A stretch of DNA of 64,000 nt from a bacterium (GCA_024742665.1 JANSYA010000001.1:186001-250000), one strand, 5' to 3'. Shown: positions 17,236 through 26,471, counted from the stretch's first letter. A program made the numbers and translations. The notes: generated by a model not told the origin, from the sequence alone.

Positions 17236-18573
17236 ATGATGCGGGCCGCTTTCCGGAATTTCTATTTACGTTTCATGCTTACGCTGGCATCACACGTAAA
17301 TTCCGCGTCCATGATAGTGTACCATCGACCCGCACGGCAAGGCCGAAATTCCACGCAATCAGCTTTTCAGGGCCGGCAATCGTCGCGCGCGTTTCGGGCG
17401 TGGTCGTGCCTCTGCTGCGTTTCGCTCGCGATGGTCGTCGCTCCCGCCGCTCTGGCCCGGGATTTCAGCGCGCTGGATCGGGCTCTACAGGCCGAAATGC
17501 GGACCACCGGGCCCGGGGCGCTGGTCTTGATCGATGCGAAAACCGCCCGGCGCGTGTACGAATTCGCAGATCCCCGCCTGCGCGGTCGCAATCTATTCAC
17601 GCCGGGATCGCTGGCGAAACCCTGGTCCGCCGCCGTGCTGCTCAAACATGCCGCTGAATTAGACTATGCGCCGGAGCGAAACTTCCGCTGCGCCGGGCGA
17701 TTTTACCCGACCGGAACCATCGCTCCGGTTTCTGGAGATCGACGCGTGCTGCACTTCCGAAAAGATGCGGCCGGTCGCGAGTATTTACCCTGTTCGAAAC
17801 CAAAGGGGCACGGTCGCGTCGGTCTGACGGAAGCGCTGGCGCAAAGCTGCAACGCCTATTTCTTAACCGCCGCCGGGCGACATCCGCGCCGGTTTTACGA
17901 GCTCCTGCTTTCGGAATGGGCTTTCTCTGCGCCGCGGTCGCATGCGATGCAGGCAGTGTCGGCGGATGGTCTGCCCGGAGATGGGGGCGGCAGCGCGGCG
18001 TCCGTCGGGCCGTGGGGACGATCGCCGCTGCCGGTCCTGCAGCGCGCGGTGGCTCCGTCGCGACTTTCGCCTTTACTGGCTACGACCGCGGCGATCGGCG
18101 AAGGCGGCGCGCTACGCATTTCGCCGGCCCGGGCCGCGCAGCTCTTTCTCGCGCAGGTGAACGGCGGTCGCGTGCTGGCACTGCAGAACGCTGCGAATCC
18201 CGGGGGCGCTTCGCGACTCGGGCCGCGCCGGATCCAATCTCTGCGCTTTTTGCCCCATGACCTGAGTCGCATTCGTTTCGCCCTCGGGCGGACCGCCGAA
18301 AGCGGAACCCTGTCCGGACTTTCGCGTGAGCTCGCCGGCATGCCTGCGAAGTCCGGCGGTCCCTTGCGAGTTCTCGCGGCGAAGACCGGAACCGCGACGC
18401 CGTACGCGAAGCGCTACGGTTCGCACGGCTGGCTGGCAATGCAGGTGCAGTCGACGTCCGGCGCGATTCGCAAGCAGTACGTGCTCGTGGCCTTCGTGCA
18501 GACGGGTTCCGGCGGAAGCGAAGCCAGGCGATTGGCCATGCGCGCCCTGTCACTGCCGGGGCTCAGCCTGTGA
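17236..18573 (+). CDS. Penicillin-binding protein transpeptidase-like (serine acyltransferase)
   Basis: A 445-residue exported protein with a late signal region (AWSCLCCVSLAMVVAPAALA, near residue 55-75). All three penicillin-interacting motifs are present: Ser125-x-x-Lys128 (GSLAK), Ser204-Cys-Asn206 (QSCNAYF) and Lys383-Thr-Gly (AAKTGTAT). It lacks the glycosyltransferase domain of class A enzymes and the N-terminal domain of class B enzymes, so it resembles a stripped-down transpeptidase or carboxypeptidase. Which of four in-frame ATGs (17236, 17239, 17275, 17311) is used is unclear. Its stop overlaps the GTG of the spoIID-like gene (GTGA), tying it to glycan-strand processing. Confidence 0.85.
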   Translation: MMRAAFRNFYLRFMLTLASHVNSASMIVYHRPARQGRNSTQSAFQGRQSSRAFRAWSCLCCVSLAMVVAPAALARDFSALDRALQAEMRTTGPGALVLIDAKTARRVYEFADPRLRGRNLFTPGSLAKPWSAAVLLKHAAELDYAPERNFRCAGRFYPTGTIAPVSGDRRVLHFRKDAAGREYLPCSKPKGHGRVGLTEALAQSCNAYFLTAAGRHPRRFYELLLSEWAFSAPRSHAMQAVSADGLPGDGGGSAASVGPWGRSPLPVLQRAVAPSRLSPLLATTAAIGEGGALRISPARAAQLFLAQVNGGRVLALQNAANPGGASRLGPRRIQSLRFLPHDLSRIRFALGRTAESGTLSGLSRELAGMPAKSGGPLRVLAAKTGTATPYAKRYGSHGWLAMQVQSTSGAIRKQYVLVAFVQTGSGGSEARRLAMRALSLPGLSL

Positions 18574-20150
18574 AGAAGCGGAGTAATCGGCGCCGCATGC
18601 ATCGCGCGCTGGCGTGCGTCCTGGCAGGAATCGGCGGCTTGAGTTCCTGCGATGGCGACGTCGCGTTGCCCGTGGTTTCCGCGCCGGAAAAAACTATCCG
18701 AATCGGCATTTTGTCGAAATTCGCGCCCCGTCGTCTGGATGTGCTGCTCGACAGCGGACGGCTCTTCGCGAACGGCGAAACGATCCTGCTTGCGAAAGAC
18801 GCAGACCGGAGCGAAGCGCGGACTGGCGCGGGCAGTTCCAGCGCCGGGCAGCCCGGTATTCGTCTGGAATTAAAAATGCTGTCCGCCGCGATGAAATCGA
18901 AAGGCCTATCATCACCGTCATCGGATGTGCGTGCGCCGCGCTCTCGAATGCGCGTGCGAATCTTTTACGCGTCCGCGAAATCGCCCGCTCGCGTCTTCGA
19001 TACCCGGAGTCTGATCGTGGATGCCGACGAAAGCTATCGGATCTTATTGCCGGGATCTTTCGATGGCAACCATGGCGCGCAGCCAGGCACAGCGCGCGTC
19101 GCAGCCCGCTCCGCAGACTCCTCCGTCTCGAATTCGGGACGCGAGGGGTTGTCGCGCACGTATCGCGGTCGACTGGAGATTTTCGCAGAGCTCAGTCTGG
19201 CGGCGGTGGTGCACACTCCTTTGCAGCGCTATGTGCAGGCCACCGCGCGGGCCGAACTCGGACCGCTGCTGGCGTCGACCGGGCCGACCAGGCTGGAGCA
19301 ATCCGCGCGGGCCGAGCTTTTATCCGCGATGGAAACCGTCGTTCGCAGCTACGCACTCGCGCATCGCGATCGTCATACGGATCACGCTGACCTCTGCGAT
19401 CTGACTCACTGCATGCACTTTCCCGGCCTGCTGCGGGGCGAACGAAGTAAACCGAAATCCGAATCTGGTCCGCGAATGGTTTTAATATTCAAAGATGCCG
19501 CGCGTGTCTCCGGCGCAGCGCTTGCCCCGCGAGATTTTGTGCCGGCCTATTTTCATTCGACCTGCGGCGGAAGATTGGTTGCGCCTCAGGAGTACTGGCC
19601 CGGCACGAAGCGACCCGAGCTGGTTGGAGTCTTTCGCGAAGGCCGCGATGATCTCAAGAACAATAACGATTCGCCGCTGTGTTCGGCTTCGCCGCACTAT
19701 CGCTGGCAGACTCGCGTCGCCCACGAAGATCTGCGAAGCATTCTGACGCATTCGCAATCGCAATCACTTTCGCGTTCATTATCACCGGGCCCGAACGCGC
19801 CGTCACACGCGTCAGGACGTCCGGGCGTCGGGATTCTCGATCCGATGCGTCGCGTCGGCGGGCGCGTTGTCGCAATCCGGGTCGGTCGGGAAAACGAGCT
19901 GGCGGCTTCGGATTTTCTATCGCATGCGGGCCGCGTCCTGGGCTGGAATGCGATCAAAAGCAGCGACTTTATAGTCGAAGGCCTGCCGGACCGCAGTTGG
20001 AATTTTCGCGGACGAGGCCTGGGCCACGGCGTTGGTTTCTGTCAGTGGGGCGCGCGAGAACAGGCGCGGCTGGGACGCAGCGCCCGCAAGATTCTTGAGT
20101 TCTATTATCCCGGCGCGCGAATTGCGCGACTGGCAGGGGGGGCGCAATGA
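18570..20150 (+). CDS. SpoIID/LytB-domain protein
   Basis: A 526-residue protein beginning with GTG overlapping the preceding stop. The N-terminus resembles a lipoprotein signal (ALACVLAGIGGLSSCDGD). Residues about 210-310 carry the SpoIID core: PLQRYVQATARAELGP with the catalytic-type Glu, then LSAMETVVRSYALAHRD. The C-terminus has the family signature GRGLGHGVGFCQWGAREQ followed by ILEFYYPG. SpoIID of Bacillus is a lytic transglycosylase that cuts stem-peptide-free glycan strands. Non-sporulating bacteria use relatives in septal or envelope remodelling. A long insert (about residues 390-430) is rich in Ser and Pro. Confidence 0.88.
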   Translation: MKKRSNRRRMHRALACVLAGIGGLSSCDGDVALPVVSAPEKTIRIGILSKFAPRRLDVLLDSGRLFANGETILLAKDADRSEARTGAGSSSAGQPGIRLELKMLSAAMKSKGLSSPSSDVRAPRSRMRVRIFYASAKSPARVFDTRSLIVDADESYRILLPGSFDGNHGAQPGTARVAARSADSSVSNSGREGLSRTYRGRLEIFAELSLAAVVHTPLQRYVQATARAELGPLLASTGPTRLEQSARAELLSAMETVVRSYALAHRDRHTDHADLCDLTHCMHFPGLLRGERSKPKSESGPRMVLIFKDAARVSGAALAPRDFVPAYFHSTCGGRLVAPQEYWPGTKRPELVGVFREGRDDLKNNNDSPLCSASPHYRWQTRVAHEDLRSILTHSQSQSLSRSLSPGPNAPSHASGRPGVGILDPMRRVGGRVVAIRVGRENELAASDFLSHAGRVLGWNAIKSSDFIVEGLPDRSWNFRGRGLGHGVGFCQWGAREQARLGRSARKILEFYYPGARIARLAGGAQ

Positions 20151-21079
20151 CGCGTGCCTGGCGAATTTCGCGGGCCCGGTTCGTTTCGCTGATGTGTTCA
20201 GAGGGCGCCTGCGCGCTGGCTTTGGTCGTGGCGGCATTCCTGGTCGGCACTTCGCGAGTGATCGGCGGGCCGGCGGAATTTATAGCGGTCGAAGCGAATC
20301 GCGCGCAGTATCGTTATTATTTTCGCGCGGACGCCCGGAGAAATCACGATGGTCTTCGGAGAATGATCAGCGATTTCGACGATGTCTTCGCGGCGGCTCG
20401 CGAGCGCGTATTCGCCGGGCACGGCCTGCGGGGACCAGAGCGCATGACGATCGCGCTGGCCGGCGACGCGCGAATCTTTCAGCGATTGACCGGCCGTCCC
20501 TGGTACGTCGCGGGCCTGTACGATCCGCTTTCCAGGCGACTTTTCTTTCAGAATCCAGCGGCTCTGCGCCGGCGGGGAATCCTGCGTTCGACGGTGACTC
20601 ACGAACTGTGCCATGTCGCGACGGCGCACGCGCGACGCGGTCGTCGAGATTCATTAGTTGCAGCACCGGCGACGAACGCACGCATCCCGGTCTGGCTCGA
20701 AGAAGGCTATTGCGAAGCTCTGGCCAACACATCCTGCGAAGCCGATCAAAAGGCCGTCCATCGCATCGTGCGTTCTGCTTCGGATTGGCAGGCTTTTCAC
20801 GGCTGGCTGGAATCGCGGCTGGGCGGCGGCGCTGTTTCCGGCGGCGAGCGTCAGGCGAAAGGCACAGTCGGCGAAGCCCATGACTATCATCGGCCGGGCG
20901 CTGGAATCACGCGCGAAGAGCGTCGGCAGGCGTTCTGCGTCGCTGCGTTATTCGTGTCGGACTGGACGGCGGCGGTCGGTCGTAAGCGGGCCTTCGCGTA
21001 TCTGACCGGAAGCTCTACGTTTAGCGCCGACTTTGAACCGCAGCGATTTTATCCGCGCTTCTATAATAAGTTTCGTTGA
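20147..21079 (+). CDS. Secreted zinc metalloprotease-like protein (HELCH)
   Basis: A 310-residue protein whose ATG overlaps the spoIID-like stop (ATGA). It has an N-terminal hydrophobic segment (residues about 20-40), then a gluzincin-like core with His152-Glu153-x-x-His156 (VTHELCHVATA) and Glu185/186 in WLEEGYCEAL as probable third zinc ligand. This is the pattern of the small MA-clan peptidases sometimes annotated as peptidase MA-like or DUF families. The start order PBP, SpoIID, metalloprotease with two 4-base overlaps implies a single envelope-remodelling unit. Its substrate is unknown. Ribosome loading for the next gene is independent. Confidence 0.78.
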   Translation: MTRAWRISRARFVSLMCSEGACALALVVAAFLVGTSRVIGGPAEFIAVEANRAQYRYYFRADARRNHDGLRRMISDFDDVFAAARERVFAGHGLRGPERMTIALAGDARIFQRLTGRPWYVAGLYDPLSRRLFFQNPAALRRRGILRSTVTHELCHVATAHARRGRRDSLVAAPATNARIPVWLEEGYCEALANTSCEADQKAVHRIVRSASDWQAFHGWLESRLGGGAVSGGERQAKGTVGEAHDYHRPGAGITREERRQAFCVAALFVSDWTAAVGRKRAFAYLTGSSTFSADFEPQRFYPRFYNKFR

Positions 21080-21108
21080 TCCTGCGCCCCCCGCTTCGAT
21101 CTTCGGGT

Positions 21109-21735
21109 ATGTTCACTGGAATCATCGAAACTTTCGCCGTCGTGAAGTCCATCGAAGATCGCGGGGGCAATCGGGTCTTTCAACTGGAGACCGAGATCGC
21201 CTCCGAGTTTCGCCCGGAAGAAAGCGTCGCCCATAACGGCGTGTGTCTGACCGTTGAAAATGTAAACGGCCGCGCCTACCAGGTTACGGCGATTCCGGAA
21301 TCGCTCCAGCGCAGCATGCTCGGCGAACTCGCCGTCGGCGATCGCGTGAATTTGGAGCGGGCCCTGCCGGCCGGCGGCCGACTCGACGGCCACTTCGTGC
21401 AGGGCCACGTCGATGCGACCGGCGAAATCATACGGGTCGTCGAGCCGGAAGCGGGCGCGGCCGTCGCCGACAGCAGCTGGGAATTTTTCGTACGCTACGC
21501 CCCGGAGTACGAAGCGCTGATCGTCGAGAAGGGCAGCATCTGCGTGAACGGCATCAGCCTGACTGTCGCAAGCAACGATCCTGTCGCGCATACATTCTCG
21601 GTTTGCATCATCCCCTATACCTGGGAACATACGAACGTAAAGCAGTGGGTCGCGGGATCAACGACCGTGAATCTGGAGTTCGACGTGCTCGGGAAGTACG
21701 TGCAGAAGATTCTATCCCTGCGTCCGCAGGCCTGA
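21109..21735 (+). CDS. ribE: Riboflavin synthase
   Basis: This protein dismutates two 6,7-dimethyl-8-ribityllumazines to riboflavin. The 208 residues contain two lumazine-binding repeats: MFTGIIETFAVVK with VAHNGVCLTVENV in the first, and GHFVQGHVDATGEI with ICVNGISLTVAS in the second. The ATG at 21109 is chosen because homology starts exactly with MFTGIIE; a start at 21076 would add 11 unrelated residues and overlap the metalloprotease stop. No other riboflavin genes are nearby and no FMN riboswitch-like sequence is evident in the 29-base gap. Confidence 0.95.
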   Translation: MFTGIIETFAVVKSIEDRGGNRVFQLETEIASEFRPEESVAHNGVCLTVENVNGRAYQVTAIPESLQRSMLGELAVGDRVNLERALPAGGRLDGHFVQGHVDATGEIIRVVEPEAGAAVADSSWEFFVRYAPEYEALIVEKGSICVNGISLTVASNDPVAHTFSVCIIPYTWEHTNVKQWVAGSTTVNLEFDVLGKYVQKILSLRPQA

Positions 21736-21813
21736 CCGTTCTGGCTGATCTTGCGGGTGATTGTCCGATGGCAGACTTTGCGCCTGGCCATCTTGCGATT
21801 GGCGCGGGATCGA

Positions 21814-22020
21814 TCAGGCGCGGTTGTGTTCGCGGATGGCGCGGCGAATCAGCGGCGTCAGCTGGCGCACGCAGCGCGGGCAACGAATCTGAATCTGCGC
21901 GTGGACCGGCTGTAGCATCATCTGCAGGGGACGATTGCAGCCGGGGCAAACGATCGTTTCTTCGAAAGGCGTAAATTCCGCCGTCGCGACGCTGCCGGTA
22001 GTATGCGGAGACTCGTTCAT
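21814..22020 (-). CDS. Small zinc-ribbon protein
   Basis: A 68-residue protein with two CxxC knuckles (CPGCNRPL and CPRCVRQL) spaced 25 residues apart, typical of a zinc ribbon. The middle (LQMMLQPVHAQIQIRC) is a beta hairpin and the tail is basic. Such proteins bind zinc and often nucleic acid or protein partners. It is on the minus strand between ribE and chrA, with no near neighbour in operon distance. No clear Shine-Dalgarno sequence precedes the ATG. Confidence 0.65.
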   Translation of the reverse strand: MNESPHTTGSVATAEFTPFEETIVCPGCNRPLQMMLQPVHAQIQIRCPRCVRQLTPLIRRAIREHNRA

Positions 22021-22192
22021 CTATGATAATGATCGGTCGGAGCCGTAAGAGCTTAACCGGATTTTTTCGCGAAAATGCCGGCTGTAGCGCGCCGCTCCGG
22101 TTAGATTATGAGCCGTCCGTGAGCATCCGTCCCGGGCGAAACGCGGGCCGACCGCGGCCTGAACGCGACCATTATGCCGTTTCCGGCCGGCT

Positions 22193-23605
22193 TCAGGCGC
22201 CCGTCGCGAAATAAAGATACGAGAGCATGCCGGCGGCGGTCGTGATTGACAGCGTGGTGAACAGGCCGAGGCGCGCGGCGAAAAGCAGCGCGAAGGCCAG
22301 GCCCGCCAGCGCCACGCCGATCCACTGGACGCTCGCGAATACCGGCCAGTCCATGCGAACGATGCCGTACTCCAGAATCGCGCTTTCGCTGAAGAGCGTA
22401 TGAATCGCAAACCACAGCGCGAGATTTAAGATCACACCGGTCACGGCGGCGGTGACGCCGGCGAGCATATCGCGCGCGGCTTCGTTTTTGCGCAGGGCTT
22501 CCATGTACGGCGCACCGGCGAAGATCCACAGAAAGCAGGGCGCGAATGTGACCCACACCGTCATCAGCGAACCAAGCGTGGCGGCGATATAAGGATCGGC
22601 GAAGGGCGCGGCGTTGCGAAAGGCGCCCAGGAATCCCACGAACTGCACGACTTGAATCAGCGGCCCCGGAGTCGTTTCCGCCAGCCCCAGGCCGTCGAGC
22701 ATCTCCGGCGCTGTCAGCCAGCCGAGATTTTCAACGGCCTGCTCCGCGATATAGGCCAGCACTGAATAGGCCCCGCCAAAAGTCAGCATCGCGGTTTTGC
22801 TGAAGAAGATCGCCTGGGTGACCAGCACGTGATCTGGACCAAGCGTCGCAACGACCAGGAGCGCGGGCGCGATCCAGACTGCGAGCCAGAAGCCAACCGT
22901 GCGCACAGTCCTGGCGACGGTGGGCGGCTGCGAAGACTCCAGGGAATAGAGGATCGCCGGGGTTTGCACGGTGTTTTCGCCGGTTGCATGATCCCCGTCG
23001 CCATCTCCAGTTGCCGCCCCTCGACCGCTGCTATGTTTGCGATCGCCGTCGCGCCGCCTGCTCCGGCCGATCCACAAACCAGCGGCGGCGGCGCAGATGA
23101 CGATGTACGGAAACGCGACGCCGAAGACGAACATGGCCGCGAAGGCGCAGGCCGCGATGGCCACAGCCCCGCGGTCTTTGAGCACGCGTTTGCCGATTCG
23201 AACGACGGCCTGGACGATGATGGCGATGACCGCCGGTTTCAGCCCGAAGAACAGGGCCGTAACGATCGCCAGATCCTGAAAGCCCACGTAGAGCACGCTG
23301 AGAGCAAAAATAGAAAGCAGGCCGGGGACGATGAACAGGCTGCCGGCAATCAGGCCGCCGATTCTGCCTTGCAGCAGCCAGCCCATGTACGTAACCAGCT
23401 GTTGCGCTTCCGGGCCGGGGAGCAGCATACAATAGTTCATCGCATGCAAAAAGCGGGATTCGGGAACCCAGCGCTTTTCTTCGACCAGAATGCGGTGAAC
23501 GACCGCGATCTGGCCGGCGGGACCGCCAAAACTGAGGGCGGCGATCCGAATCCACACGCCGAGTGCCTCACGCCAGTGTACGCGGTGGGGCGGGTGTGGA
23601 TCCAT
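22193..23605 (-). CDS. chrA: Chromate efflux transporter ChrA
   Basis: A 470-residue inner-membrane protein of the CHR family, which exports chromate using proton-coupled transport. The first half shows ALSFGGPAGQIAVVH and MLLPGPEAQQLVTYMGW. The second half repeats the theme with MLTFGGAYSVLAYIAEQAV and LAETTPGPLIQVVQFVGFLG, the two-domain long-chain ChrA arrangement. An extra Ser/Arg/Gly-rich loop sits between the halves (about residues 185-225). Its ATG follows the stop of the 65-residue protein by 4 bases. Confidence 0.92.
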   Translation of the reverse strand: MDPHPPHRVHWREALGVWIRIAALSFGGPAGQIAVVHRILVEEKRWVPESRFLHAMNYCMLLPGPEAQQLVTYMGWLLQGRIGGLIAGSLFIVPGLLSIFALSVLYVGFQDLAIVTALFFGLKPAVIAIIVQAVVRIGKRVLKDRGAVAIAACAFAAMFVFGVAFPYIVICAAAAGLWIGRSRRRDGDRKHSSGRGAATGDGDGDHATGENTVQTPAILYSLESSQPPTVARTVRTVGFWLAVWIAPALLVVATLGPDHVLVTQAIFFSKTAMLTFGGAYSVLAYIAEQAVENLGWLTAPEMLDGLGLAETTPGPLIQVVQFVGFLGAFRNAAPFADPYIAATLGSLMTVWVTFAPCFLWIFAGAPYMEALRKNEAARDMLAGVTAAVTGVILNLALWFAIHTLFSESAILEYGIVRMDWPVFASVQWIGVALAGLAFALLFAARLGLFTTLSITTAAGMLSYLYFATGA

Positions 23606-23609
23606 AGGA

Positions 23610-23807
23610 TCAGGAAGCTGATTTCAGTTCGCGGCCTTTCTCGTCCCGGGCCACAAAGCGGTCCGGAGAGTGCGGGTCGCTCAGTCTCAGTCTTTCGTTG
23701 TAAGATTCGGCCTTGGCCAGCGCTCTTTTCCTGTCTCGGGTCGCTCCGACCGTTGTCAGTGCAAAAGGCTCTTCACCAGGGCTGACTCGCCAGATTGAAT
23801 AACGCAT
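23610..23807 (-). CDS. Small 65-residue unknown protein
   Basis: An ATG at 23807 gives a compact, soluble protein (MRYSIWRVSPGEEPFALTTV start; DRFVARDEKGRELKSAS end). It alternates beta and helical segments and has no Cys or membrane segment. Its stop lies 4 bases before the chrA start, so it is likely a real gene in the operon galactokinase-small protein-chrA. A longer 191-residue frame is rejected because everything before MRYSIW is Arg/Gly-rich shadow of the galactokinase gene. I recognise no family. Confidence 0.7.
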   Translation of the reverse strand: MRYSIWRVSPGEEPFALTTVGATRDRKRALAKAESYNERLRLSDPHSPDRFVARDEKGRELKSAS

Positions 23808-23869
23808 AAGCCATCTTTTTGCAGTGCACACAAGGGTCAATTCGGAAAGGATGCCAGGTTGTACTGAAA

Positions 23870-25060
23870 TTAACCCGGCAATATGCGTGCACCGTCCGAT
23901 TTCACGACAGGAAAGTGACGAATTCCACGATCGACCAGTGTTTCGGTGACTTTTTTGTGCATTTCGGGCTCTGGAGCGTAGCAAAACAGGGTCCCGCCGC
24001 CCCCCGATCCATTGATTTTGCCCCCGAGAGCTCCCGCATCGTTGCAAATTTGCTGGATTTCGTCGATCAGCGGGGTGGCGATTCCCAGGGTCTGGCTCAG
24101 AATCCGGTGCTCTTCGTTCAGCATGGCCCCCAGACGCTGCGGATCCGGGCGCCCGGAGCGCAGCATGGCGATCCCCTCCTGGCACAGGTCACGGTTGATC
24201 AGGTGATCGCGGACGATGGTTCGGGCCGGCTCCGGCACGGCCGTCTGGGCGGCCGTGTACTGGTCCAGGGGGATGGTCGGCAGGGAAAAGCCCTGCAGAT
24301 TTTGTGCGGCGCTCTCTACAGCGGAGCGCGCCCGATCCCCCACCGATGCCAGAATGCCCTGGGTATCTTTGGGTTGGCCGGAGTCGATCAGGATCACGCC
24401 GCTCATATCGGGCAGATCCAGCATTTCGACTCCGTAGCTGCGCGATTCCGCGACCGGCGGTGCGCCCGGATAGCCTGCCGGGTACACGTAGAGCAGTCCG
24501 CCCAGATAGCAGCTGTACTGATCCATCATCCCGCCGGCGCCCTGGAATTTCTCTTTTTCGCCTTTGTATACCAGATAGGCGACGCGCTCGGGATCTTGAA
24601 TATAATCATCGCGCTGTGGATGTTCGCCGATTTCGATCAGCAGGCGCATCCAGGCGGCGGACATGGCGCTCGACGATGAGCAGCCCGCGCGAAAGGGAAT
24701 ATTCGAACGAAAGATCGCGTCGCCGCCGCACTCGAAAGTGAAGCCTTCTTCGAGCAGCGTCTGGCCGATGCCCCAGCAATAGTCGTCGTCGCTGCGCGGT
24801 GCAGCCGCGGCGATGTCGAGCTGCTGGGGCGGTCGGTCCGGCAGATCCGGCGTGTGAATCGTAAAGACTCTGGTGGATTCGTTCGGCGTAAATTCGATGC
24901 GAAAATCGCGGTCGACCGCCATGGCGATGACCGGCAGTCCCAGATAGTCCTGGTGTTCGCCGAACAAACAAATGCGTCCCGGCGCCGCCGCGGTGATTGT
25001 GTTTTCGTTCGCGCCCGGACTGCTGTCGGGGTCGCTGCTGGCGGCGGAGTTCTGAGGCAT
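23870..25060 (-). CDS. Galactokinase-like GHMP kinase
   Basis: This 396-residue GHMP-fold kinase phosphorylates a sugar or similar alcohol with ATP. It has the substrate-binding signature APGRICLFGEHQDYLGLPV, the ATP loop IPFRAGCSSSSAMSAAW (family usually P-x3-GLSSS), the catalytic Asp in GMMDQYSCYLGG, and the C-terminal GGKINGSGGGGTLF glycine loop. GEHQDYLG resembles galactokinase (GEHTDYNxG), but the Thr-Asp-Tyr-Asn pattern differs, so the sugar is uncertain. It is upstream of the small protein and chrA on the same strand and 150 bases from the AttH-like gene, with its promoter probably in that gap. Confidence 0.88.
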   Translation of the reverse strand: MPQNSAASSDPDSSPGANENTITAAAPGRICLFGEHQDYLGLPVIAMAVDRDFRIEFTPNESTRVFTIHTPDLPDRPPQQLDIAAAAPRSDDDYCWGIGQTLLEEGFTFECGGDAIFRSNIPFRAGCSSSSAMSAAWMRLLIEIGEHPQRDDYIQDPERVAYLVYKGEKEKFQGAGGMMDQYSCYLGGLLYVYPAGYPGAPPVAESRSYGVEMLDLPDMSGVILIDSGQPKDTQGILASVGDRARSAVESAAQNLQGFSLPTIPLDQYTAAQTAVPEPARTIVRDHLINRDLCQEGIAMLRSGRPDPQRLGAMLNEEHRILSQTLGIATPLIDEIQQICNDAGALGGKINGSGGGGTLFCYAPEPEMHKKVTETLVDRGIRHFPVVKSDGARILPG

Positions 25061-25214
25061 AGGCCTCTGTTGAACGCGAGTCCGGCGCGGCTGTCCAATA
25101 GATTTTGCGCACGCCCCGGGGGCTTCCAGAACGTATACATCAGATTGATGCTGCGCCTCAGCCGTATCATACCGGGCTTGCAGCGTCCGGCGTTTCGATC
25201 GGCGGAAGATTCCC

Positions 25215-26468
25215 TTAGAGCGTGCCGCCCATCGATCCCGCGTAGCCGGTCATTTCGACGTAGCCGACGCCGCGCAGGGTGCGCGTAGTTCGCGCCGCGC
25301 TATCATCTACGGTATCGTTTTGCATAGAATCGTTTTGCGTAGAATCGTTTGCGGGCCGTCGCGTCGCGGTCACGTCGACGGCGCCTTCCCAGTATGAAAC
25401 TCGCGAGCCTTCGCGTTCACCGGGATGCGCTTCCTGGCCGTCGAGCCAGGGTTTGATTTTCAGCACGGTATCTTCGACGACGATCTCCCACTCGACGGGA
25501 TAGGCGGCGCCGGTGGCCGGCGAGGTCCAGACCCGGCCGGGTCGCATTTGAATGCGCTCGGCGTCGACCGGGCGAATGCGGCCGGCGGCGTCGATGACCG
25601 AGGCGGAATAAAAATCGCGGCCCGCCGAATCGCGCACGCGAAAGACCATATAGCGCACGTTATTTTCCAGGCTGACGTGCAGCCAGTCCCAGCCGGTTTG
25701 CGTTTTTGAAAGCACGTTGCTGCCGAACTCGATGTCCATCCAGGACTTCGCGTATAGCTTTTGCGTCTCGCCTTTCGCTCCGATTGTCAGACGCGCTTCG
25801 CCGAGCAGGTCGGGAATTGAAATATAGTGCGAAGCGCTGCCGGGCGTATAGCCTTTGCGGCTCACGCTGTTTTCGCCGTGGGTGAGCGGTCCGAGAGCGG
25901 TCGTGAGATCCAATTCCAGGCGAAAGTCGTCGGCGCGCATGCGGATGCGATGATTGCGACCGCTGTCGTCGATTTGCAGGGTGTTGTTTTCGACGTAGAC
26001 CGTGCGACTTTCGGGATCGTAGCCGGCCATACCGGGGAAGTGGCGCTGCAAACGTTCGGTGAAATAATATTTGCGGCTGTGTTCGTCGGTCAGAGCCAGG
26101 TGCGCCATGAAGAAGGTCGCGCCGCGGCGATAGTCGCCGGAGGGATTGGGCGCGTTTTCGATCTTAAAGATCGTAAACTGATAGCCGTAGCGTCGGCCTT
26201 TGTACTGATCGTCGCCCTGGAGTGCGTCGGTCGCAGCGCTCGCGCCGGCGCTTTCGGGATACAGGTGGCCGGTATAGTACCACCAGCTCGTACGATAGCC
26301 GTTGCGGGGTCGCAGGTCCCGGGGAAATTGAAAGCGGTAACCCTCTTTTGCGTAGCGGAAGGCCGGCCGATCATCGCTCTGGATCTGCGAGCCGGGAGCG
26401 AGCAGCGCGAAGGCGAAAAATAGAAGCAGCGTTTGGATTTTGCGTGATTTATTAAAATTCCGGCGCAC
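25215..26468 (-). CDS. AttH/CrtC-type lipocalin-like secreted protein
   Basis: A 417-residue protein of the AttH/CrtC lipocalin-like family, some members of which hydrate carotenoids. A signal peptide (LLLFFALALLAPGSQIQ) is followed by GYRTSWWYYTGHLYPE, a hallmark region, then YQFTIFKIEN, FMAHLALTD, and SWMDIEFGSNVLSKTQ with TGWDWLHVSL. The C-terminus has EIVVEDTVLKIKPW and VDVTAT. Near residue 390 is a five-residue repeat (NDSTQNDSMQND) from a 15-bp tandem repeat at 25313-25350. The gene follows an ABC permease by 3 bases. In the Agrobacterium AttEFGH system, members of this family go with such transporters. Whether it is an enzyme or a lipid-binding partner is not known here. Confidence 0.88.
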   Translation of the reverse strand: MRRNFNKSRKIQTLLLFFAFALLAPGSQIQSDDRPAFRYAKEGYRFQFPRDLRPRNGYRTSWWYYTGHLYPESAGASAATDALQGDDQYKGRRYGYQFTIFKIENAPNPSGDYRRGATFFMAHLALTDEHSRKYYFTERLQRHFPGMAGYDPESRTVYVENNTLQIDDSGRNHRIRMRADDFRLELDLTTALGPLTHGENSVSRKGYTPGSASHYISIPDLLGEARLTIGAKGETQKLYAKSWMDIEFGSNVLSKTQTGWDWLHVSLENNVRYMVFRVRDSAGRDFYSASVIDAAGRIRPVDAERIQMRPGRVWTSPATGAAYPVEWEIVVEDTVLKIKPWLDGQEAHPGEREGSRVSYWEGAVDVTATRRPANDSTQNDSMQNDTVDDSAARTTRTLRGVGYVEMTGYAGSMGGTL

Positions 26469-26471
26469 GGC

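Noticed and set aside
18614..19390. Alternative plus frame inside the spoIID-like gene
   Set aside because: Arg-rich shadow; the frame from 18570 ends in a clear SpoIID signature.
22829..23785. 318-codon plus-strand frame opposite chrA
   Set aside because: Charged low-complexity shadow; the opposite strand encodes a complete ChrA.
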